Shown one piece after another: positions 43,986 through 55,447 of a stretch of 64,000 nucleotides of DNA. Positions within the stretch are counted from its first letter, which is position 1; every line of letters starts with the position of its first letter. This DNA comes from Liopterus haemorrhoidalis (taxonomy: Eukaryota > Arthropoda > Insecta > Coleoptera > Dytiscidae), in contig OZ020616.1 of NCBI GenBank assembly GCA_963971575.1, forward strand, positions 186,001 to 250,000, read 5' to 3'. The notes under the pieces are model-generated. The model was not told where the DNA came from and did no database searches. It saw only the letters and a list, made by a program, of their open reading frames with translations. Position numbers and translations under genes: made by a program.

Positions 43986-44489
43986 ATTCACACTTTATAC
44001 CATTTTTTTATTTTAACGCAATTTTCATTATATACTAGCTGGAATGCCCGTTGTGTAAAAACGAACTAATTAGTATAGATATAATTTTTTGTCGCACACC
44101 CTGTTTCTTAAAAGAATTGATCCAAAAATCTAAAAGTATTTTATTGATACCTGCGAAATCCTAAATACAGTCTGTTTTTTATTAAAAATTTTTTTTTTTT
44201 GATTTTTTTTTTTATTGTTTCTATTTTATATTAGACGAGATGTGTTTGTTTGGTTTTGATATTGTCAATATTTTGTTACTCGCTTTGTTTTCCTTGCGTC
44301 TTAAGTTTCTCGCGAATCTACGTGTGAAGTCAAGAGGGGAGGAGAGTAGGACGTATTAAAGAGGATTAAGCAGCAAGAATAATTTCCAGAATTCCACAGG
44401 AAATTTTACCTGGCAAATATTAGAAATTCGATCTTTAGGAAAATTCGATAGGAATTTTATATTATTTTTTTTTTTGTGGTTTTTAAATT

Positions 44490-45060
44490 TGTCTAACTTG
44501 AAGAGAAAGCTTTTTCTGTCCTTTGCCCCACTTGGTAAAATTTTCGATTTGGTTTAGTTTTTTAAAATATGTATTTCAAAAACGTTTTCAATTCCGAAAA
44601 AAATAAAAAAAATTATCCCTGACAAGTAATTATTTTTTAGTAGATATTATTTTGATATAGTGCTGGAGGTCAATTTGAAATCAAGAGAAAGGTCATTTTT
44701 CTGCCCTATGCCCCACTTGGTGACAGTTTTGGTTTGGTTTAGATGCGTTTTAAAATATGGCTACCAAAGACGTTCTATATTCCGAAAAAATATTTTTTCG
44801 TCAAGTACTTATCATTTTTAGTTGAAATTATTTTCATGTAGTGCTGGAAGTCAAGAACAGAATATCTCATAACCCTATGCACCTCTTAAAAGTTCTATTA
44901 TTTCTAAATTAAATTATAAAAAAATTTTAACGATTTTTTAGTTATAATAAATTTAAATTTGTCCCTTATCAATAAATATTTGCGATTTTCATACATTGCT
45001 GGAGGTCAAGCACGTACATTTATTCAACCCTATGTGCCACTTAAGAGTTTAATTTCTATT
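44490..45060 (+). repeat. Four diverged units with TAGTGCTGGAGGTCAA / CCCCACTTGG
   Basis: Landmarks GCCCCACTTGGT and ATATAGTGCTGGAGGTCAA recur near 44520/44660, 44710/44850 and, more diverged, 44870/44995 and 45035. Spacing is about 165-190 bp. Also in copy B (59515-60000). Confidence 0.65.
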
Positions 45061-45534
45061 TAATAATTATATAATAAAATTCAGAATGTGTTTAGTTTGT
45101 TTGATCCTTTGTGATGTTATTTTTGGAAATAAGCCCTTGTTAGAAGCTTAAAATGTCCTTTACGATCTTTGATATTCGGGGAAAACATATAAGTACATTT
45201 CCAAAGATTGCGGCTGCTTTGACACGATTTTTTTTTTTTTCAAGAAATGGTTTCTGGTAAAGTCATGAAAGTCATGAAAGACTAGAAAGGTGAATTAATT
45301 CTAAAACTGTGGTTTAGAGCCCTCTTGTTTTTTTTTTTTTAGAATGAATATTATTTATATTCGTAGATGGTAGTCTATTTCCACTAATAAGCTCGGGTCC
45401 GATTTTCTTTATTGTGTTTTTTTGGTCTTTAACATATAGTTTTGGAACTTTGTTTTAAAAATGTATTTCGCATCTCAGGGCTTTTTTGTCATCTGTGGAC
45501 CAGAGTTTAATTCTAGTTTACTTCGTCTTGCTTT
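45061..45534. other. AT-rich interior of copy A, nothing identified
   Basis: Contains a duplicated GTCATGAAAGTCATGAAAG and T-runs. No gene or wider repeat seen apart from its copy-B counterpart. Confidence 0.5.
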
Positions 45535-45601
45535 AAGCTATAGTGACACCATGGTAAAACTGTTACCTAAGGAGTAAAGCGGGTTCGAAACCCGATGGCT
45601 A
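45535..45601 (+). other. tRNA-like segment (SINE head remnant)
   Basis: GCGGGTTCGAAACCCGATGG has a TTCGAAA loop and a T-arm stem with four of five pairs, with a plausible B box GGTTCGAAACC. Upstream TATAGTGACACC is a weak A box. Copy B (60541-60610) has TATAGTGGCACCAGCG, closer to an A box. The acceptor stem does not close, so it is not a tRNA gene. Confidence 0.45.
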
Positions 45602-46009
45602 GTGATTAACTTTTATATGTAAATCAAATTTGACTTGGCTTCGATTAATTAAAATGAGATTTTTTTAGGGATAATAGGGTTGAAAGACAGATTTTGTAAA
45701 GAAGTGGGTTAAGATATATTACCCAACGCACCACTTAGGTGTTGGGAACCTATATTATGAGTTTGGAAAATTATGGGACCGGTTTTTCAAATTCGTAATG
45801 TCAAATAATAAAAGAGTTTTAGTTTTAAAAATCTCATTTATTTTTTATTTGATAATTTTTATGGATACTTTAGCTATGTATAATCCATTAACAATGTTTT
45901 CTCATCTGACTAGGCCATGGTATTTTTTAAGTTTGTTATTAAATATATTGAATAAATATTTGTTATAGAAAGTCACATGATAATTTTGTAATTAAAATTT
46001 TATAGGCTA

Positions 46010-46165
46010 CTTCAAACGTTTAAGCGGAACTTAATGGAATTTTCATTTTCCTGAGTTGTCATGAGCTCTCTTTTTAAGGTTTGAAGTGGGCTTTTGCTAA
46101 ACAAAACTTCACTTAATTTTTAAAAATTACTAAATTTAAATCTTCCGCTTAAACCACAGAAACTA
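46010..46165 (+). mobile_element. TATAGCC MITE, degraded copy (A)
   Basis: TTCAAACGTTTAAGCGGAAC at the left, TTCCGCTTAAACCACAG...CTATAG at the right. CTTTTGCTAAACAAAA inside matches 34300. Copy B is at 61015-61190 and is slightly longer because copy A lost a few bases inside. Confidence 0.75.
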
Positions 46166-46365
46166 TAGTTTTTTTATTTTCACATGTCTAGTTGTATTTC
46201 GTGGTTACTAACTAAAATGCCCCCCCCCCCAACATGGCCTATTGAGATGAGGAAACATCTTGAATGGATTCTATAAGTCGTTAGTATCTGGTTACAATTT
46301 TTTATTTAATTTTGAGAAACATGTTTTTCAAAAAGGTGTCAGTATAATTATGGAGCCGCTATAGC

Positions 46366-46420
46366 AGGGGTGGGAATCTTTCGGAAACAAAGAGCCATTC
46401 CAAATAAACCCTCTAAAGAA
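46366..46420 (+). mobile_element. Single hAT-type end
   Basis: CAGGGGTGGGAATCTTTCGG followed by AAAGAGCCATTCC resembles the CAGGGGTGGGCAA termini of some hAT elements. No matching right end was found, so only an end fragment is called. Repeated in copy B near 61381. Confidence 0.5.
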
Positions 46421-46584
46421 AAATTTGCAGCAACTTTTACAAGTTATCTTGATCTTTGGAAAATTTTCAAAAAGAAATAAATTTTATAATTTTTCAATAT
46501 TTACAGATACCATTTCTACAGATAAGATTAGAAAAAGTATTGTATGCACGGTTGTTTTGTGTGTGCATACAATAAATCAATTAT

Positions 46585-46760
46585 TACCGACCGCCACCAT
46601 ATAAGGGAGGTATTGTGATCATACCGATTTTGACATTCCGAGATTTCGATGGATCTTCACGAATTTAGGTCCCTACATAACGTTTTCACTATTTTTAGCA
46701 TGATGTCTGTCGGTCTATCTGTCCGTTTGTCTGCTCTGGGACCACTAGTTCTTGACCTCT
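46585..46760 (+). mobile_element. P-family 5' end fragment (copy A)
   Basis: TACCGACCGCCACCATATAA through GATGTCTGTCGG, then it breaks off in the CTGTC tract. Same piece in copy B at 61602-61775. Confidence 0.75.
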
Positions 46761-47244
46761 GCACTATATCTTTAGGGATGAATTTAAATATCGTTCATCA
46801 ATAATATATGTATTAATGCAAATTTTAAAAAATTACAGAAAATTCTAAATTCTGTATTATTATATTGAAGATAATAGCTGTATTTTTGCCCAGATAGGTG
46901 CCTTTTGCGTCTCGTGCGTCTCTAGGGGTTCTAGTTCTTGACATCAGCACTATAATTTGAGCAATTAATACTATAAATCTATATATATAAATTCGGAGGC
47001 TCCGTTTGTTCATTATTATTTTTTTAGTATTTTTACTTTGGTAGCTTAGACCATTTTGACCATTTTTATAATTTTTGTCTGTCTGTGCAGATTGAAATAT
47101 TGAAAGGTATTTCGAACTCTCCAAGTAATTTGTCTTTTTTTTATACCCCATAATTAACCTTTTGTGTTACTTATTTTAGGGCATATTTAAAGATCAGAGC
47201 CCCCTGTAGACCTTTTATTTATTGTTGTTCGCACTGCCACGTAT

Positions 47245-47515
47245 TTTGAAAATTACTTTAGAAGCATTGACGTCCGCATTAGGGTCACTCGAAAATATTT
47301 TTTCTGGAATAGTTAAGGGTAGATTCATTTTTAACTGCACCTATAGGGTTTCGTAGGTATGAATAAATACACCCGGATTTTAAAAATTACTGCGTCTTGT
47401 CTTTAGAGGCATTTACGCCCACATTAGGATCACTCGAAACTATTTTTTCTGGAATAGTTAAGAGTAGATTAATTTTCAACTGCACCCATCAGGTTTCGTA
47501 GGTATGTTAACATAC
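47245..47515 (+). repeat. Two tandem units of about 145 bp
   Basis: Units share ATTAGG(G/A)TCACTCGAAA, TTTTTTCTGGAATAGTTAAG and GGTTTCGTAGGTATG. Copy B (62276-62395) has a single unit, accounting for most of the 142-bp offset change there. Confidence 0.8.
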
Positions 47516-47639
47516 TCTTGTACCGTCAATCAAGTGTCCTATTTGGTAGAAATTGTGGCCAAACGACTGGACCTAGAGAATTAAAATTTATATGTCTTCC
47601 TGAGGGGTTGGTTTAAAATTTGGAATAATGTACATAACT

Positions 47640-48040
47640 GTTATATGCTGGGAATGTTTTATTAGATAATTTTTTCGAAAATTATCAAATTTTCATGGTA
47701 TGACTAAGAAAACCTTATACTGTCTGTCTGTTAGTGAGTTTTTAGGGGTTGGCTTAAAAGTCTGAAAAATTCAGAATAATTCACATAACAGGGATATGCT
47801 CGGAATTTTTTTTATTAGATTATTTTTTCGAAAATTACCAAGTTTCCAGGGTTTTATTAAGAAAACCTTATACTGTCTGTCTGTTAGTGAGTTTTTAGGT
47901 GTTGGCTTAAAAGTCTGAAAAATTCAGAATAATTCACATAACCGGGATATGCTCGGAATTTTTTTTTATTAGATTATTTTTTCTAAAATTACCAAGTTTC
48001 CAGGGTTTTACTAAGAAAACCTTATACTGTCTGTCTGTTT
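47640..48040 (+). repeat. Three tandem units of about 160 bp with CTGTCTGTCTGTTAG
   Basis: Each unit has TTTCGAAAATTACC or similar, AAAACCTTATACTGTCTGTC, GGCTTAAAAGTCTGAAAAAT and ATATGCTCGGAATTTTTT. Also three in copy B (62540-62930). Confidence 0.8.
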
Positions 48041-48633
48041 TCCGTTTAGAGGGGTTGCCTCAATTTATTAAAAATGAGATGTTTTTTTGCTATGTTTGAC
48101 TTGTTGGATTATCAGTCCTATGATGATTTTAAGTGTTTTTGAAATTATATTAAGAAATTGAAACAATCAAGGGCCCGGTTTTTTCAAATCTTAATGTAGT
48201 TATATCAGTTTTTATTTACAAAAAGAATTTGTATAATTTCAGAAATCTCATTTTTGATATTTTTGTTTTTTCAAAAAAAAAATTACAGTTAATTTTTTAA
48301 ATAATTTATTTAAAAACTATATTGAAAGATTGTGAACAAAAAACCTGTGAACAAAAAACCCTTATACAGTCACTCATATGTCTGTCTGTTTGTACAATAG
48401 AAATTGTTGCTGTAAACTGTTTGACCTACCGAGTTGAAATTTGGCATGCATTTTATTATCTACATAATTACTGAAAAATACATACTTGTAATTTTCGAAA
48501 AAACATTTTGAATAGTGAAAATAAAAGGTCTTGAGGCGTCGATTAAGGAACAAGTTCAATTTTTAAATTCATTCTTTTGGCACATTTATTCCAAAATCTT
48601 TTTCGGATACAAATATTTTAATAACTAATATTA

Positions 48634-48640
<7 letters not shown>

Positions 48641-48669
<29 letters not shown>
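48641..48669. repeat. (TA)n microsatellite, copy A
   Basis: About 29 bp; the copy-B tract at 63515-63568 is about 54 bp. Confidence 0.95.
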
Positions 48670-48674
<5 letters not shown>

Positions 48675-49167
48675 ATTTTAATAATGTATGTATTTGGGGA
48701 GCTTTGGGGGGCTACCTCGCTTATCATTCCAGCTAGTGTATATCTAAAAGTGGGTCATCAAAAGGAAGTTCTAGCCATTTGCTGAACTTTTTCACTTACT
48801 AAATATCTGCGAAATCCTAACATGTGTACAATTTCACAATTGGTATTTTTTTGAGGTCTCGATATATACGTATATATATATGTAGGTAAAGCTAACAGCC
48901 CTCTGGGGCGGTTCGTGACAAATAGGGTAATTTGGACGCTTATTAATTTTGATTAAGGCCCTATGTTCGGAGTTAGTAAGTGAAGTAATGGGTTTTACGT
49001 GAAATATGGCCCATTTCGCAAATATTACGGGAACAAATTGATATTTAGACTGATTGCTCCTGATTTCATTACATTTTGGGTTGAACGATTAATAAAATTA
49101 ATATTATTTTTTTATATAGACAAACTGACATTTCAAAACGTTTTTACTCAAAATTAAATTAAAGATA

Positions 49168-49320
49168 GCCGACCGGTGTAGCGTAGTGGTAACACATGTG
49201 GTCTGCATTGCGAAGGTCTCAGGTTCGAATCCGGTTCAGGCATGGAATTTTTCACAAATAATGTCCTGGCTAATTGCCACAGAGGCAAGGCCATTTAATT
49301 AAAAATAAAAAAAAAAATAA
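49168..49320 (+). mobile_element. tRNA-derived SINE (sense copy)
   Basis: Starts GCCGACCGGTGTAGCG, with A box TAGCGTAGTGGTAA (49178-49191) and B box GGTTCGAATCC (49222-49232). The body GGCATGGAATTTTTCAC, CCTGGCTAATTGCC, GGCAAGGCCATTTAAT is followed by an A-rich tail. The first and last bases of the head do not form an acceptor stem, so it is a SINE and not a tRNA gene. It lies just right of copy A. Confidence 0.9.
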
Positions 49321-49639
49321 AGAATAATTTTCTTAGATTTATTTCTTGGTCTAAAAAATATTTTTTATTTTTCTTATTTCTCGGCGCTAATTATAATTTG
49401 TTAATTTTTAACCCTTTTTGCCTCTTTTAGAAAATGTTTTTAAAATAAATTATTTTTACAAATTTCGACCAACGGGATTTCTTCGCATATCGCCAGAGTT
49501 TGGGTTGCGGCCGATTTCTGGGTATAAAGCTCCCTTGACCTTCTCTGAGAAGGTTACAGGTGAACGTCTCGTCTGCGTGGAACACGTTTCGGGCAAACAT
49601 GGACGGTACTGGCGAAAATAAAAACATTTTTAATAATAA

Positions 49640-49800
49640 TAAATTAGTGCGGCCCTTGAGAACATGGTTTGTTTTCGGGTCTTCCTCAACTGCGCCCAAC
49701 TCCCTTCAGGGGTGGGTATTCCCAGCACTCACTGAGTGCTGTGGAAGACACTTATGGCAATTTTTTTTAAATAATAATAATAAATTAGCGCCGCCCCTAA
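49640..49800 (+). mobile_element. LINE 3'-end fragment, GTGCGGCCC variant
   Basis: Begins TAGTGCGGCCCTTGAGAAC, then CGCCCAACTCCCTTCAGG, the perfect hairpin AGCACTCACTGAGTGCT (8-bp arms), TTATGGCAATTTTT and AATAATAATAAAT. A second short head (GCGCCGCCCCTAAGAACG) follows, so two tails lie in tandem. Confidence 0.75.
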
Positions 49801-49969
49801 GAACGTTTATTCTCGGATCATGGTAACTGCACCCCAGAAATATAATGGGAATTGAGGAGAAATCAAGGGGAGATGTAGAAGAAATTAAGAAGAAATAAAA
49901 AAGTTAAAGGAAGAGTAGGAAAAATGAAAGTGAGTTGTAAGAAAGATAGTGGAGAGATGCAGAAGAATT

Positions 49970-50150
49970 GGAGGAGAGGAACAGGAGTGAAAGAGGAGTG
50001 GACAGACAATATACCCCTAAGGATATGGATGGTTCACGGATCATCCCATCTGCGCCCAACTCCCTTCAGGGGTGGGTATTCCCAGCACTCACTGAGTGCT
50101 GTGGAAAACACTTATGGCAATTTTCAAAAAAATAATAATAATGTTTCCAA
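49970..50150 (+). mobile_element. LINE 3'-end fragment, GVKEEWTDN variant
   Basis: Same open stretch and hairpin (AGCACTCACTGAGTGCT) as 42170 and 58070, ending in AATAATAATAATG. Preceded by a purine-rich stretch (49855-49970). Confidence 0.75.
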
Positions 50151-50159
50151 CGCTTAGGT

Positions 50160-50600
50160 GACATCTAATTGCAAAGGCATGAATTTTTGAATTTTAGACT
50201 TTTTGAACATCTTGTATTTCCTGTTTTAAATTAATTTTTTTTTATTTACTGATCAAGACATGTATTTAAAAAAAATCAAACCGCAAATCTCTATCACTTT
50301 CAGTTTATGTTACACAAATTTTTAAATTTAGTTACTTTTTTAGACGGTGCCAGTTGAATTTTGGCATCACCCCCATCTTGTTCTAAGTGTATCGGGTCTT
50401 TCCAGGTATCTGGGGGACCAAAGACCTGACACTTAGAACAACATGGTGGTGAGTAAGACCAACAATTTCGACTGACTGTTTAAGAACAGCTAAAAAAAAT
50501 ATTTCAGATTTTTTTTTGTCAGTTTGTCATTTTTTTTGTCATTTTCAAGGGTTTTCTTTGCCTACCCTTAAAGATATTCAAAATTGAAACGTTATAGCCC
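50160..50600 (+). repeat. Partial F unit
   Basis: Matches the right part of F units from GGCATGAATTTTTGAATTTTA onward, including the dyad core (about 50350-50460). It joins directly to the LINE tail at its left. Confidence 0.8.
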
Positions 50601-50829
50601 TAATTTTTTTTTGTGGAGACATGTCAATAGAACTCTGTTTTTTGTGTCACTTATCTTTACAAAAAAAATATTTTGGTGCATAAAATTTGAGCACCTCTGA
50701 TTTAGAAATTACACAGGTATATAAGACTTTCAAAGGTCCATAAATTAGTAAAAATGCTACGGTTTTAGAGGGGTAAAACGTTATTAATTTTATTTGAAAT
50801 AGGCATTTTGTTCAGCAAAAATACTCTAA

Positions 50830-51000
50830 TATATCGACCAGTGGGAAGACTTCGACAGATGGAGATATTAACTAACCGAAGATCTAACAAGTATTGGTAC
50901 ACAGGGCACACAGAAGGACCTGACAATGAACAGATCAAGATCAAGATTTGGCCTCACTCACATGAGCCCGCAAGTCAACCCGACCAACAATACCCAAAGA
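50830..51000 (+). pseudogene. Diverged LINE RT C-terminal tail
   Basis: Broken across frames: CCAGTGGGAAGACTTCGACA corresponds to VGRLRQ, and the following CTAACCGAAGATCTAACAAG reads LTEDLTSIG in another frame, matching the LTENLTSS region at 42559. GAAGATCTAACAAGTATTGG is also close to the GAAGATCTAGCATTGG of the satellite units, linking the two. Confidence 0.5.
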
Positions 51001-51814
51001 AGAAGAAGATAGTGAAGCGGTGTTCTATTGAAACCTGGTCTTTTGTTGGTTAAATCAATCACATGATATTCGACATTATTTTTCTATTAAAAATGGAAAC
51101 AAAAAGCATCTGCCAGCGAGATTAAAATTTTAAAGTACAATAAAGGTTCGCCTCATTTGCATTTAATTTAATTTTTACTATGAATATTTCAGAAATTTAA
51201 TAATAAAAATTTTACATCAAAGTCCTAAATCACGTCCAAATTAAACAAAATTACAAGCAATAAAAAAATATGAATTCAACCGTGAAAATTAACAAAGTTA
51301 TTTTATCTAAACGCGACAAATACCATATGAATTAATCTAACATGGATCGTGTTAAGGCCATGTTTATTTTTTTAGGAAAAAATTCTTAGAATTTTTTTAA
51401 AATTTTTTCGCCAATCGTTACAAAATACTTGAATGTGATTGGCAGGTTTTAAAACAAAAGATTCTTGTGAAAAAATGTTTATAGTAACTGTTTATATATT
51501 TAATCCTTGCCGTTCCAAAATAATTTTAAAACCTACCATCATATGTGACCCATGTTGCGCCAATTTCATATTTAAAATTTCTGTTGCGATAAATTTCAAA
51601 TTTGTTTTTCTGCATTATTTAGATTAAACATTGAATAAGACAGTTTTGAATAATACTATATTATCCATTTCAAAAACTAAAACGTAATGGCAGTCCTCTT
51701 CTGCTTTTACAAGTTCATGACAAAATCTTTGTATCGTTTTAGTAGATGATGATATTAGATTCGTATTTATTATCTCCAGATATTTCATGTCCGTGATACA
51801 TAGACGCTAGTACA
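51001..51814. other. Unassigned stretch before the minisatellite
   Basis: No repeat family from elsewhere in the window and no credible frame (the 62-codon frame at 51439 is unrecognised). It may be single-copy DNA. Confidence 0.5.
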
Positions 51815-54800
51815 TACTTCTTTGGTCAATAAGCAGCTGCACATCGAAAAGGTCCCCTGGCATTAGCTCGGCAGTCAGTTCTTTGAACATTCCGATGGAA
51901 CCATAGTGAAATGTTCAACCGGTCAGTGCTTCTAAGGAAGGTGTTGGCATTCGAACGCATAGCGAACAGACTGCCTGGCATTAGCTCGGCAGTCAGTTCT
52001 TTGAACATTCCGTTGAAACCATAGTGAAATGTACAACTGGTCAGTACTTCTCAGGGAGGTGTTGGCATTCGAACGCATAGCGAACAGACTATCTGGCATT
52101 AGCTCGGCAGTCAGTTCTTTGAACATTCCGTTGAAACCATAGTGAAATGTACAACTGGTCAGTACTTCTCAGGAAGGTGTTGGCATTCGAACGCATAGCG
52201 AACAGACTACCTGGCATTAGCTCGGCAGTCAGTTCCTTGTACATTCCCATGGAACCATAGTGAAATGTACAACTGGTCAGTGCTTCTCAGGAACGTGTTG
52301 ATATTTGAACGCATAGCGAACAGACTACCTGGTATTAGCTCGGCAGTCAGTTCCTTGCACATTTCCATGGAACCATAGTGAAATGTACAACTGGTCAGTG
52401 CTTCTCAGAAACGTGTTGACATTTGAATGCATAGCGAAAAGACTATCTGGCATTAGCTCGGCAGTCAGTTCCTTGTACATTCCCATGGAACCATAGCGAA
52501 ATGTACAACTGGTCAGTGCTTCTCAGGAACGTGTTGACATTTGAATGTATAGCGAACAGACTACCAGGCATTAGCTCGGCAGTCAGTTCCTTGTACAATC
52601 TCATGGAACCATAGTGAAATGTACAACTGGTCAGTGCTTCTCAGGAACGTGTTGACATTTGAATGCATAGCGAACAGACTACCAGGCATTAGTTCGGCAG
52701 TCAGTTCCTTGTACAATCTCATGGAACCATCGTGAAATGTACAACTGGTCAGTGCTTCTCAGGAACGTGTTGACATTTGAACGCATAACGAACAGACTAC
52801 CTGGCATTAGCTTGGCAGTCAGTTCCTTGTACAATCCCATGGAACCATAGTGAAATGTACAACTGGTCAGTGCTTCTCAGGAACGTGTTGACATTTGAAC
52901 GCATAGCGAACAGACTACCTGGCATTAGCTCGGCAGTCAGTTCCTTGTACAATCTCATGGAACCATAGTGAAATGTACAACTGGTCAGTGCTTCTCAGGA
53001 ACGTGTTGACATTTGAACGCATAACGAACAGACTACCTGGCATTAGCTTGGCAGTCAGTTCCTTGTACATTCCCATGGAACCATAGCGAAATGTACAACT
53101 GGTCAGTGCTTCTCAGGAACGTGTTGACATTTGAATGCATAGCGAACAGACTACCAGGCATTAGCTCGCCAGTCAGTTCCTTGTACAATCTCATGGAACC
53201 ATAGTGAAATGTACAACTGGTCAGTGTTTCTCAGGAACGTGTTGACATTTGAATGCATAGCGAACAGACTACCAGGCATTAGTTCGGCAGTCAGTTCCTT
53301 GTACAATCTCATGGAACCATAGTGAAATGTACAACTGGTCAGTGCTTCTCAGGAACGTGTTGACATTTGAACGCATAACGAACAGACTACCTGGCATTAG
53401 CTTGGCAGTCAGTTCCTTGTACAATCCCATGGAACCATAGTGAAATGTACAACTGGTCAGTGCTTCTCAGGAACGTGTTGACATTTGAACGCATAGCGAA
53501 CAGACTATCTGGCATTAGCTCGGCAGTCAGTTCCTTGTACAATCTCATGGAACCATAGTGAAATGTACAACTGGTCAGTGCTTCTCAGGAACGTGTTGAC
53601 ATTTGATCGCATAACGAACAGACTACCTGGCATTAGCTTGGCAGTCAGTTCCTTGTACAATCCCATGGAACCATAGTGAAATGTACAACTGGTCAGTGCT
53701 TCTCAGGAACGTGTTGACATTTAAACGCATAGCGAACAGACTACCTGGCATTAGCTCGGCAGTCAGTTCCTTGTACAATCTTATGGAACCATAGTGAAAT
53801 GTACAACTGGTCAGTGCTTCTCAGGAACGTGTTGACATTTGAACGCATAACGAACAGACTACCTGGCATTAGCTTGGCAGTCAGTTCCTTGTACATTCTC
53901 ATGGAACCATAGTGAAATGTACAACTGCTCAGTGCTTTTCAGGAACGTGTTGACATTTGAACGCATAGCGAACAGACTACCTGGCATTAGCTTGGCAGTC
54001 AGTTCCTTGTACATTCCCATGGAACCATAGTACAACTGGTCCGTGCTTCTCAGGAACGTGTTGACATTTGAACGCATAGCGAACAGACTATCTGGCATTA
54101 GCTCGGCAGTCAGTTCCTTGTACAATCTCATGGAACCATAGTGAAATGTACAACTGGTCAGTGCTTCTCAGGAACGTGTTGACATTTGAACGCATAGCGA
54201 ACAGACTACCTGGCATTAGCTCGGCAGTCAGTTCCTTGTACAATCTCATGGAACCATAGTGAAATGTACAACTGGTCAGTGCTTCTCAGGAACGTGTTGA
54301 CATTTGAACGCATAGCGAAAAGGCTACCTGGCATTAGCTCGGCAGTCAGTTCCTTGTACATTTTCATGGAACCATAGGGAAATGTACAACTGGTCAGTGC
54401 CTCTCAGGAACGTGTTGACATATGAACGCCTAGCGAACAGGCCGCCTGGCGTTAGCTCGTCAGTCAGTTCTTTGTACATTCCCATGGTAACATGATGAAA
54501 TGTTCAACCGGTCAGTGCTTCTCAGGAACGTGTTGGCATTCGAACGCATAGCGAACAGGCCGCCTGGCATTAGCTCGGCAGTCAGTTCTTTGTACATTCC
54601 TATGGTAACATAGTGAAATGTTCAACCGGTCAGTGCTTCTCAGGAACGTGTTGGCATGCGAACGCATAGCGAACAGGCCGCCTGGCGTTAGCTTAGCAGT
54701 CAGTTCTTTGTACATTCCCATGGTAACATAGTGAAATGTTCATCCGGTCAGTGCTTCTCAGGAACGTGTTGGCATTCGAACGCATAGCGAACAGGTCGCC

Positions 54801-55447
54801 TGGCGTTAGCTCGGCAGTTAGTTTTTTGTACATTCCCATGGTAACATAGTGAAATGTTCAACCGGTCAGTGCTTCTCAGGAACGTGTTGGCATTCGAACG
54901 CATAGCGAACAGGCCGCCTGGCGTTAGCTTGGCAGTCAGTTCTTTGTACATTCCCATGGTAACATAGGGAAATGTTCAACCGGTCAGTACTTCTCAGGAA
55001 CGTGTTGGCATTCGAACGCATAGCGAACAGGCCGCCTGGCGTTAGCTTGGCAGTCAGTTCTTTGTACATTCCAATGGAAACATAGTGAAATGTTCAACCG
55101 GTCAGTGCTTCTCAGGAACGTGTTGGCATTCGAACGCATAGCGAACAGGCCGCCTGGCATTAGCCTGGCAGTCAGTTCTTTGTACATTCCCATGGTAACA
55201 TAGTGAAATGTTCAACCGGTCAGTGCTTCTCAGGAACGTGTTGGCATTCGAACGCATAGCGAACAGGCCGCCTGGCATTAGCCTGGCAGTCAGTTCTTTG
55301 TACATTCCCATGGAAACATAGTGAAATGTTCAACCGGTCAGTGCTTCTCAGGAACGTGTTGACATTTGAACGCATAGCGAACAGGCCGCTTGGCGTTAGC
55401 TCGGCAGCCATTTCAAATTTGTGTAACTGCTTATTGATAAAGAAGTA
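51815..55447. mobile_element. Minisatellite bracketed by 25-bp inverted repeats
   Basis: TACTTCTTTGGTCAATAAGC at the left (51815-51840) pairs with GCTTATTGATAAAGAAGTA at the right (55423-55447), so the 118-bp array sits inside a terminal-inverted-repeat structure. No coding sequence is left. A non-autonomous transposon whose interior became tandemly amplified would explain this; chance pairing of flanks is less likely given the length. Confidence 0.5.
51836..55410 (-). repeat. 118-bp minisatellite, about 30 units
   Basis: Unit landmarks: CTGGCATTAGCTCGGCAGTC, TCCTTGTACATTCCCATGG, GTGAAATGTACAACTGGTC, TTCTCAGGAACGTGTTG. Three blocks differ by diagnostic bases: about three units with TTTGAACATTCCG, about eighteen with GACATTTGAACGC and CAGACTACC, and the last nine or so with ATGGTAACATAG and CAGGCCGCC. 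Within the middle block a 590-bp (five-unit) pattern repeats. 118 is not a multiple of three, so the repeated 60-90 codon minus-strand frames each read a unit in two frames and are not genes. Confidence 0.95.

Larger units (their letters stand above)
44035..48741 (+). mobile_element. Long segment bounded by ACTAGCTGGAATG inverted repeats (copy A)
   Basis: Left end ACTAGCTGGAATG (44035) and right end CATTCCAGCTAGT (48729-48741) are perfect 13-bp inverted repeats about 4.7 kb apart. Copy B shows the same (59024 and about 63640). No transposase is recognisable. The interior is a series of tandem repeats, a MITE and a P fragment. It may be a decayed transposon, or the ends may be two separate copies of a short element. 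Confidence 0.4.
40215..49102 (+). repeat. Segmental duplication, copy A
   Basis: Repeated in the same orientation from about 56040 to the window end. Offsets are about 15836 at the start, 15883 near 42559, 14987 after the 149-bp array and 14875 near 48374. Most of the change comes from the array (nine units against three). The left boundary lies in a LINE tail, so its exact position is ambiguous. Both copies share the F unit, LINE remnants, the long TIR-bounded segment and its internal tandem repeats. Confidence 0.92.

Noticed and set aside
44035..48741. Complete autonomous DNA transposon
   Set aside because: Although 13-bp inverted ends are present, the interior has no transposase-like frame and consists of tandem repeats. 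It is kept only as a low-confidence bounded segment.
49168..49240. Functional tRNA gene
   Set aside because: A and B boxes are good, but the acceptor stem does not pair and SINE body plus A-rich tail follow. A second copy at 20301 has the same body.
51836..55410. CRISPR array
   Set aside because: Repeats are contiguous 118-bp units with no unique spacers, in a eukaryotic context without cas genes.
54512..55411. Repeated minus-strand frames of 60-70 codons in the minisatellite as a gene family
   Set aside because: Each frame starts in one 118-bp unit and reads into the next in a shifted frame, because 118 is not a multiple of three. The regular 118-bp spacing of starts explains them fully.
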